From: JBOFCS01 sp051646185
GTDB lineage: Bacteria > Actinomycetota > Actinomycetes > Mycobacteriales > Mycobacteriaceae
DNA: 6,991 nucleotides
Reading direction: 5' to 3'
Assembly (NCBI GenBank): GCA_051646185.1
Contig: JBOFCS010000140.1
Span: forward strand, 1 to 6,991
Made by a program: the position numbers and the translations under genes. How positions within the stretch are numbered: the first letter of the stretch is position 1; each line of letters begins with the position of its first letter. Shown here in pieces: positions 1 to 4,251 of this stretch. The notes below the pieces were generated by a model, which did no database searches, was not told where the DNA came from, and worked only from the letters and a program-made list of their open reading frames with translations.

Positions 1-545
1 CCCATCTCCTTAGATCCAGCAATGAGATGATCAACAAGAACACCCACCCGCCGACCTGGTCCCGGAGAAAAATCGGCAAGTCGATCAGCCAAATTATCGA
101 GACCTTCAAGATGCTCTACAACAACGCCCTCTACGCGAAGATCATGTCCCCAGACTCTTTCCACTAACGCAGCATCATGAATACCCTCCACCCAAATACG
201 ACTAGCTCGTGCTACTCGAGCTCGCAGGTCACTAACTTTGGTAGAACCTGAGGCACTTCGCGCTATCGACGGCTTTTCCTCCACCGCATTCGAACGCGCT
301 CGAACTAAGGTAACCACTACACCGTCAATCAGAAAAGCTGCCTCGCGCATAGCAAAAAGCCTGGTGCGTAGCTGTGCATCCTCAAGTCGAACAAAATCTC
401 CATCATAAGTTTTCTCGTACCCAATAATGGCGCCGCAAAAACCCGAATCAGCATCCTCAACGACTAAATCTTTTTCAATAGCTACCAGCGGTACCTTATT
501 ACGCCGTTTCCTAGCATGTCCTGCAAAAATATCTCCGGCGTACAT
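1..545 (-). CDS. DUF3097 family protein, N-terminal part (cut by left window edge)
   Basis: An open frame runs from an ATG at 545 to the left edge with no stop, giving 181 complete codons. The protein starts MYAGDIFAGHARKRR and contains LVVEDADSGFCGAI (residues 27-40), RSASGSTKV (96-104), ARASRIWVEGIHDA (112-125), LRVEGVVVEHLEGLD (136-150) and GVLVDHLIAGSKE (168-180). These blocks match the actinobacterial DUF3097 family as I know it; its function is not established. The WVEG and VDHLIAG blocks resemble motifs of TOPRIM nucleotidyl-transfer or nuclease folds (inference). The ATG has no Shine-Dalgarno sequence. An in-frame GTG at 566 would add seven residues (VTSSQTN) and sits 8 nt behind a possible -10 box, so it is a real alternative start. 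The gene is divergent from the conserved hypothetical gene at 632. The C-terminal part lies outside the window. Confidence 0.88.
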   Translation of the reverse strand, partial: MYAGDIFAGHARKRRNKVPLVAIEKDLVVEDADSGFCGAIIGYEKTYDGDFVRLEDAQLRTRLFAMREAAFLIDGVVVTLVRARSNAVEEKPSIARSASGSTKVSDLRARVARASRIWVEGIHDAALVERVWGHDLRVEGVVVEHLEGLDNLADRLADFSPGPGRRVGVLVDHLIAGSKEM

Positions 546-631
546 GTTTGTTTGAGAAGAGGTCACGCCCAAGGACGTTAGGTGAGTATCTGGCTAAACG
601 CAGTTCGCCACGCCGATTTAGACTTTGTGCT
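546..631. promoter_or_regulatory. Divergent promoter region between the DUF3097 gene and the conserved hypothetical gene
   Basis: These 86 bases separate two divergent genes. Neither start has a purine-rich ribosome binding site. On the plus strand TAGACT (619-624) fits the actinobacterial -10 pattern TANNNT and ends 7 nt before the ATG at 632. On the minus strand TAACGT (580 down to 575) fits the same pattern and ends 8 nt before the alternative GTG at 566. No convincing -35 box is seen on either strand. The placement would produce leaderless mRNAs, which are common in mycobacteria and corynebacteria. This is inference from pattern and spacing only. Confidence 0.35.
619..624 (+). promoter_or_regulatory. 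Candidate -10 box for the gene at 632 (leaderless start)
   Basis: The hexamer TAGACT has the T, A and final T that matter most in actinobacterial -10 elements. Transcription starting 7-8 nt downstream would begin at or beside the A of the ATG at 632. That would explain the absence of any Shine-Dalgarno sequence there. No -35 match is visible, so the call rests on one hexamer and its spacing. Confidence 0.3.
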
Positions 632-1441
632 ATGCCATATGTCAGCTTCTCCCTCGCGGTGTGGACTAACGCATGGCTGGCCGAAAAAGCTACACCCGAC
701 GATGTCACCGATGCTTTACAGGCATGGGCGCCGATTCATCACCTGCATGCCAAGGCCTCAGTACCAGCGGCACTGGGGGAAAGCATTTTTCTGCAGAATC
801 AGGCTAACTCAACAGCAATATTGCATGCACTACGCCTCCTTACCCAGGGAGGTACAGAAATAAATATTCAGCTAGTCCTACCAGCACCCGGCGATGTCCA
901 AGGAATGCCAGCGGGTACTGATTTTTCTCGAGCCGCAATGGAGGTCGGAGAGGGTCTAATAATTTCTGGAAATGGAATAACAACAACAGCTTTGGTGCCT
1001 CATTATGAGCAAGAAGATGTTATTGTGTGGACATTATTTTCCTTAAAATCTGCCGTAGCTGTACCTTCGCATATGAGCCTTGGGGAAGCCGAATGGGTGC
1101 TAAAAAAAGCAATCAGCGAAGCAGCCGATGCTATTTTACGAATAGAACTACTCACTTCACAAAGTTCGGCTGCTCAGGCCCGAGCACTTATCCAGGAGGC
1201 TGTGCTAGAAAAGTCAGCATTATCCCTACCGGATAGCACACCTCGAGTGCTACGAGTTCTTGACTCAGCCACTCAGATTGAAGCAATCTTACTAGTGGGT
1301 TCCGAACTTATGGGTGCACCGGCACATACCCTCTCCGGAAACCAGACTCTCGAACAAACATTATTACCATTATGGTCGCTGGTGCGAACTGCTAGAATCG
1401 CCGCAGCGCAGGCAATCATCAGCGCTGCCTGGACTGCTTGA
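632..1441 (+). CDS. Conserved actinobacterial hypothetical protein (Rv1486c-like by context)
   Basis: This is a 269-residue protein from the ATG at 632. It has no signal peptide, no convincing membrane segment and no catalytic motif I recognise. Visible blocks are an N-terminal AWLAEKATPDDVTDALQAWA stretch (residues 14-33), a central VLPAPGDVQGMPAGTDF block (82-98) followed by AMEVGEGLI (102-110), and an alanine-rich, probably helical C-terminal half. The mix suggests a soluble cytoplasmic protein. The frame is open back to a TTG at 548, but that start would add 28 arginine-rich residues with no ribosome binding site and would crowd the divergent DUF3097 start. The ATG also begins at the part that looks conserved. 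Its position, convergent with hemH, is the same as that of M. tuberculosis Rv1486c. I think it is the orthologue; the function is unknown. Confidence 0.82.
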   Translation: MPYVSFSLAVWTNAWLAEKATPDDVTDALQAWAPIHHLHAKASVPAALGESIFLQNQANSTAILHALRLLTQGGTEINIQLVLPAPGDVQGMPAGTDFSRAAMEVGEGLIISGNGITTTALVPHYEQEDVIVWTLFSLKSAVAVPSHMSLGEAEWVLKKAISEAADAILRIELLTSQSSAAQARALIQEAVLEKSALSLPDSTPRVLRVLDSATQIEAILLVGSELMGAPAHTLSGNQTLEQTLLPLWSLVRTARIAAAQAIISAAWTA

Positions 1442-1442
1442 G

Positions 1443-1489
1443 CTAATGGCTACAACAGTTTTCGAAGCAAAGCATTCCATTAGTTGTAG
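1443..1489. repeat. Interleaved inverted repeats at the convergent gene ends
   Basis: Two 7-base words lie back to back, CTAATGG (1443-1449) and CTACAAC (1450-1456). Their reverse complements CCATTAG (1477-1483) and GTTGTAG (1483-1489) follow in the same order, sharing one base. The pairs therefore cross instead of nesting, so only one hairpin can form at a time, with a loop of about 26-27 nt. Neither hairpin has a T tract after it, so these are not standard intrinsic terminators. The block covers the hemH stop codon and lies just past the plus-strand gene's stop. Confidence 0.5.
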
Positions 1490-2528
1490 AACCACTCAGT
1501 GGAGTATGCGCTAAACGCTGCACAGGAAGTCCCTCTCTCACTTCATTGATAAGCGCCAAAATCATGTGAATAAACCGGGGGTCAGACCCCGGAGTTTGGG
1601 CACGCACAAAGGAAATTGACCGACTATGCGCTCGGGCAGCAGCCTCATTATCAAGATCCCATAGCACCTCAAGGTGATCAGAGACAAAACCTATTGGGCA
1701 AACGATAACTGCTCGCACTGATGAATCAGCAAGGTAGTCAATATGATCACAAATATCCGGAGTCAACCATGGTACCCGAGGAGAACCTGAACGGGACTGC
1801 CATACCACGTCAAAAACAGTTGCACCAGCCATTCCGGCAACTAATTTCGCCGACTCATGTACCTGTGTGCTATAAAGATATCCGCCATCTGCAGGAGAGC
1901 CCGAAGTGCGGTCAGCAGAGGTAGGAACAGAATGTGCAGTAAAGACCAGTCTCGCTTGCTCTCTCAGTTCTTGCGGCAAAGATGATCGGGCACGATTAAC
2001 AGCATCCGCGAAAGAAGCAATGAGCAGTGGGTGATCATAATATTGCCTAATCTTTACTAATTCCGGGGCTTTCGACCCCACAGACAACCTGGCTCTACGA
2101 ATATCTTCATGGTATTGACGACACCCTGAATACCCACCCCAGGCTGAAGTAGGAAAAACAAGTGCGCGTGTGATTCCATCATCAGCCATTTTTGCTAAGG
2201 CATCTTCAATCATGGGGTGCCAGTTTCTATTTCCAAAATAAATAGGCAGGGGTGTACCACAATGATGTAACGCTTCATCAAGTCGAAAAATAATATCGCG
2301 ATTCAAATCGTTAATGGGTGACTTCCCGCCGCAATGTAAATAATGCTCGGCAACTGCAGCTAACCTTTCAGATGGAATTGCCCTACCACGAGTGACATTC
2401 TCTAAAAATGGACGGATATCCTCCGGCTTATCCGGCCCACCAAAAGACAGGAACAGCAGCGCATCAAATTCATGATTTACCAGCGAATTCTTTCGATCAT
2501 GATTGATATTTACGGCACTGTTCGTCAT
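1443..2528 (-). CDS. hemH: Coproporphyrin III ferrochelatase (HemH/CpfC)
   Basis: This 361-residue cytoplasmic enzyme inserts Fe(II) into coproporphyrin III in the coproheme route to haem used by actinobacteria; HemQ then finishes the pathway. Numbered from the chosen ATG, the ferrochelatase signature FTAHSVP holds the catalytic His199, followed by an ADGGYLY block. VWQSRSGSPRVPWLTPD (242-258) and DHLEVLWDLDNEA (284-296, with catalytic Glu287) are typical of the family. Cys136 in GYSGCRQY and the C-terminal Cys354, Cys358 and Cys359 sit where actinobacterial ferrochelatases bind a [2Fe-2S] cluster. The ATG at 2528 is chosen because GGAAAG lies 7 nt before it; a GTG at 2546 would add six residues without such a site. 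It follows inhA by 49 nt, as in mycobacteria, and its stop lies 1 nt from the stop of the convergent gene. Identity is very secure. Confidence 0.96.
   Translation of the reverse strand: MTNSAVNINHDRKNSLVNHEFDALLFLSFGGPDKPEDIRPFLENVTRGRAIPSERLAAVAEHYLHCGGKSPINDLNRDIIFRLDEALHHCGTPLPIYFGNRNWHPMIEDALAKMADDGITRALVFPTSAWGGYSGCRQYHEDIRRARLSVGSKAPELVKIRQYYDHPLLIASFADAVNRARSSLPQELREQARLVFTAHSVPTSADRTSGSPADGGYLYSTQVHESAKLVAGMAGATVFDVVWQSRSGSPRVPWLTPDICDHIDYLADSSVRAVIVCPIGFVSDHLEVLWDLDNEAAARAHSRSISFVRAQTPGSDPRFIHMILALINEVREGLPVQRLAHTPLSGSTTNGMLCFENCCSH
1572..1597. repeat. GC-rich stem-loop inside the 3' part of hemH
   Basis: CCGGGG (1575-1580) and CCCCGG (1587-1592) form a perfect 6-bp stem around a 6-nt loop. 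The flanking AAA (1572-1574) and TTT (1595-1597) can extend it past a 2-nt bulge. It is one of the strongest hairpins visible in the window. It lies about 130 nt past the end of the plus-strand gene, so it could act on that read-through transcript. The tract after it is only AGTTTGGG, which is weak for an intrinsic terminator, and it also falls in hemH coding sequence, so coding constraint is an equal explanation. Confidence 0.4.
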
Positions 2529-2535
2529 CTTTACA

Positions 2536-2541
2536 CTTTCC
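2536..2541 (-). promoter_or_regulatory. Ribosome binding site of hemH
   Basis: GGAAAG on the minus strand lies 7 nt before the ATG at 2528. It decides the start in favour of this ATG over the GTG at 2546, which has no purine-rich sequence at a suitable distance. The site lies just downstream of the inhA-hemH intercistronic hairpin, so folding there could affect access to it. Confidence 0.6.
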
Positions 2542-2546
2542 AGCAC

Positions 2547-2577
2547 ATCACTATTAGTTCGTCAGGTAATTAGTGAT
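2547..2577 (-). repeat. Intercistronic hairpin between inhA and hemH
   Basis: Directly after the inhA TAG, the minus strand reads ATCACTAATTA, then a 10-nt loop CCTGACGAAC, then TAATAGTGAT. The arms pair over 10 bp with one bulged A. The stem is AT-rich and no T tract follows, so a full terminator is unlikely. It may stabilise the 3' end of the fabG-inhA message, mark a processing site or attenuate hemH expression. The role is inference; the repeat itself is directly visible. Confidence 0.55.
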
Positions 2578-3381
2578 CTAACCACCCTGCGTGCTTGCCC
2601 CACCGTCTACATAAATGATTGATCCGGTTGTCGCCGGAAGCCAGTCAGAAAGTGTGGCGCATACCGTTTTTGCTGTTGCGGTGGGATCGTTCATATCCCA
2701 ACCGAGAGGGGCTCGCTCATCCCACCCGGTCTCTAAAGCAATGAGTTCATCACTTATGCCTGCAATACCTGCGCCAACAATGGCTTTGGCAGCCAAAGTA
2801 CGAACTGGGCCCGAAGACACCAAATTTGACCGAACTCCTTGCTTTCCAGCTTCACGTGCAACATAGCGGTTTACTGCTGCAAGAGTATTTTTCGCAACAT
2901 TCATCCAGTTATAAAATGGAATTGCGGCGCGGGAATCAAAGTCCATACCAACTATAGAACCACCGGAATTCATCACCGGAAGCACCGCCTTGGCAAGGCT
3001 GGCATACGAATAGGCAGATACATGCAAGCCAGTGGCCACATCCTCCCACGGGGCATCAAAGAACGGAGCACCAAGACCACTCCTAGGCATAAAACCAATC
3101 GAATGCACAACACCATCAAGTTTATTGCCCGCGCCTATTTCGGTAGTAATACGATCAGCTAGAGCATCCAAGTGCTCAGTATTTGTTACATCAAGCTCAA
3201 TCAGAGGTGCTGGGTTTGGCAAACGCTTTGCGATACGCTCAATCAGACGCATCCGATCAAAACCAGTAAGTACCAGTTCCGCGCCCTGTTCCTGAGCTAC
3301 TTTTGCGATATGGAAAGCAATCGAAGAATCAGTAATAATTCCGGTAACAAGAATTCGTTTACCTTCAAGTAATCCGCTCAC
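2578..3381 (-). CDS. inhA: NADH-dependent enoyl-ACP reductase InhA
   Basis: This 267-residue cytoplasmic enzyme reduces trans-2-enoyl-ACP with NADH, the last step of the type II synthase cycle that makes meromycolate chains. It is the target of isoniazid in mycobacteria. The start SGLLEGKRILVTGIITDSS is nearly the mycobacterial sequence and carries the Gly14...Ser20 dinucleotide-binding turn. Asp64-Val65, His93-Ser94-Ile95-Gly96 and GMDFD (145-149, with Phe148) follow, then the catalytic Tyr157 and Lys164 in YNWMNVAK. Thr195 binds cofactor, and SDWLPATTG (245-253) and VDGGA (258-262) close the fold. It is two residues shorter than the M. tuberculosis protein, with a one-residue deletion after residue 103. 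The GTG start is fixed by AGGAGG 5 nt upstream. It lies 67 nt after fabG and 49 nt before hemH. This enzyme marks a mycolate producer with a working FAS-II. Confidence 0.97.
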   Translation of the reverse strand: MSGLLEGKRILVTGIITDSSIAFHIAKVAQEQGAELVLTGFDRMRLIERIAKRLPNPAPLIELDVTNTEHLDALADRITTEIGAGNKLDGVVHSIGFMPRSGLGAPFFDAPWEDVATGLHVSAYSYASLAKAVLPVMNSGGSIVGMDFDSRAAIPFYNWMNVAKNTLAAVNRYVAREAGKQGVRSNLVSSGPVRTLAAKAIVGAGIAGISDELIALETGWDERAPLGWDMNDPTATAKTVCATLSDWLPATTGSIIYVDGGASTQGG

Positions 3382-3386
3382 GTTTT

Positions 3387-3392
3387 CCTCCT
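3387..3392 (-). promoter_or_regulatory. Strong ribosome binding site of inhA
   Basis: A perfect AGGAGG on the minus strand ends 5 nt before the GTG start at 3381. It is the best Shine-Dalgarno sequence in the window. It sets the start at a GTG where no ATG is available, and suggests that inhA is translated efficiently and independently of fabG. Confidence 0.8.
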
Positions 3393-3425
3393 GGTGTGCA
3401 GTGCAAACAATTCGGTTGATTAGAA

Positions 3426-3431
3426 ACTATA
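3426..3431 (-). promoter_or_regulatory. Possible -10 box of an internal inhA promoter
   Basis: TATAGT on the minus strand matches the TATAAT consensus at five of six positions and lies in the AT-rich 67-nt gap between fabG and inhA. Transcription from it would leave a 5' leader of nearly 40 nt containing the strong AGGAGG. No good -35 box is seen at the usual distance. Such AT-rich gaps yield -10-like words by chance, so this is tentative. Confidence 0.28.
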
Positions 3432-3448
3432 TATTCGAACAATCTTCA

Positions 3449-4183
3449 TTAATGCCCCATGCCAAGACCGCCATCAACAGGGATTACAGCACCTGAAACG
3501 TAACTAGCATCCTCTGAGGCAAGCCAACTAACTACTCCGGCTACCTCAGCAGTGTTGCCTGAGCGGCCAAGAGGAATAGCGCTAATGGCCATTTCTTGGT
3601 ACTTAGGATCGAGGGACTGGGTCATGTCGGTATCAATAAAACCGGGCGCAACGACATTTGCCGTAATTGAGCGTGATCCAAGCTCGCGAGTAAGCGAGCG
3701 TGCCAAACCAATGACCCCAGCTTTCGAAGCTGCATAATTCGCCTGACCAGGAGTGCCGCCAAGTCCGACCACGGAACCCAAAAAAATAAATCGTCCATAC
3801 TTGGCTCGCAGCATGGATCGACTAGCCCGCTTCGCAACTCGAAATGCACCAGTGAGGTTGGCATCAATGACACGAGTGAACTGATCCTCAGACATCCGCA
3901 TAATCAACGTGTCATCGGTGATTCCTGCGTTTGACACCAAAACTTCAACGGGACCTTGCTGCTTTTCCACCTCGGTAAAAGCAGCATCTACTGACGCGGA
4001 GTCTGTGACATCACAAATAACACCAAACAAACCCGCAGGCACACCAGAACCACGATGTGTTACCGCAACTTTGTGACCATCAGCAGCCAGCCGTTGCGCT
4101 ATTGCTAGACCGATTCCACGATTACCACCGGTAACTAACACTGAACGGGAAATACGATTTACGGGAGAGTCTGCATTCGACAT
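3449..4183 (-). CDS. fabG: 3-oxoacyl-ACP reductase MabA/FabG1
   Basis: This 244-residue short-chain dehydrogenase reduces beta-ketoacyl-ACP with NADPH, the step before dehydration and InhA in FAS-II mycolate elongation. The cofactor turn is GGNRGIG (19-25), followed by Asn85-Ala86-Gly87, Asn109 and the catalytic Ser137, Tyr150 and Lys154 in NYAASKAG. The C-terminal PVDGGLGMGH is shared with mycobacterial MabA. The first 60 residues (RSVLVTGGNRGIGLAIAQRL, then VTHRGSG, then CDVTDS) are almost the same as in M. tuberculosis MabA. The active-site loop GSVVGLGGTPGQ (136-147) is instead like generic FabG. The ATG at 4183 is preferred to a TTG at 4192, which has no ribosome binding site; the ATG itself has only a weak AGG. 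It lies directly upstream of inhA, which supports the FAS-II role. Confidence 0.95.
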   Translation of the reverse strand: MSNADSPVNRISRSVLVTGGNRGIGLAIAQRLAADGHKVAVTHRGSGVPAGLFGVICDVTDSASVDAAFTEVEKQQGPVEVLVSNAGITDDTLIMRMSEDQFTRVIDANLTGAFRVAKRASRSMLRAKYGRFIFLGSVVGLGGTPGQANYAASKAGVIGLARSLTRELGSRSITANVVAPGFIDTDMTQSLDPKYQEMAISAIPLGRSGNTAEVAGVVSWLASEDASYVSGAVIPVDGGLGMGH

Positions 4184-4190
4184 GATTGAC

Positions 4191-4196
4191 AACCTA
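4191..4196 (-). promoter_or_regulatory. Candidate -10 box for fabG-inhA (leaderless start)
   Basis: TAGGTT on the minus strand fits TANNNT and ends 7 nt before the fabG ATG at 4183. Transcription would therefore begin at or next to the start codon. A TGTGGT word lies 17 nt upstream as a poor -35 candidate. In mycobacteria fabG1-inhA has its own promoter upstream of fabG1, so a promoter in this 61-nt gap is expected; which hexamer is used is inference. Confidence 0.33.
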
Positions 4197-4229
4197 TCGG
4201 TTCATACACCCAACCACAGAATCAGACAC

Positions 4230-4251
4230 GCCTTAGATATTTCTTTAAGGC
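4230..4251 (-). repeat. Hairpin straddling the stop codon of the VWA gene
   Basis: GCCTTA and TAAGGC form a perfect 6-bp inverted repeat around a 10-nt AT-rich loop (4236-4245). The TAA stop of the VWA gene lies at the end of one arm and in the loop edge. There is no T tract after it in the minus direction, so strong termination is not expected. It may separate expression of the moxR module from fabG-inhA. Confidence 0.4.

Noticed and set aside
548..631. N-terminal extension of the plus-strand gene to a TTG at 548
   Set aside because: It adds 28 arginine-rich residues unlike the rest of the protein, has no ribosome binding site, and would start within 3 nt of the divergent DUF3097 start. The ATG at 632 fits better.
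511..708. Minus-strand open frame of 65 codons crossing the divergent region
   Set aside because: It overlaps the DUF3097 start in another frame and is antisense to the plus-strand gene. No motif or ribosome binding site supports it.
1443..1489. RNA pseudoknot formed by the crossed repeats
   Set aside because: The two 5' arms are directly adjacent and the two 3' arms share a base, leaving no loop to cross either stem; alternative hairpins are more reasonable.
1492..1502. Short palindrome CCACTCAGTGG near the hemH end as a terminator
   Set aside because: A one-base loop cannot form in RNA and no T tract follows on either strand.
2529..2546. GTG at 2546 as the hemH start
   Set aside because: No ribosome binding site precedes it, while GGAAAG is well placed for the ATG at 2528.
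2839..3162. Plus-strand open frame of 107 codons
   Set aside because: It lies fully antisense to inhA, overlaps another shadow frame, and shows no recognisable domain.
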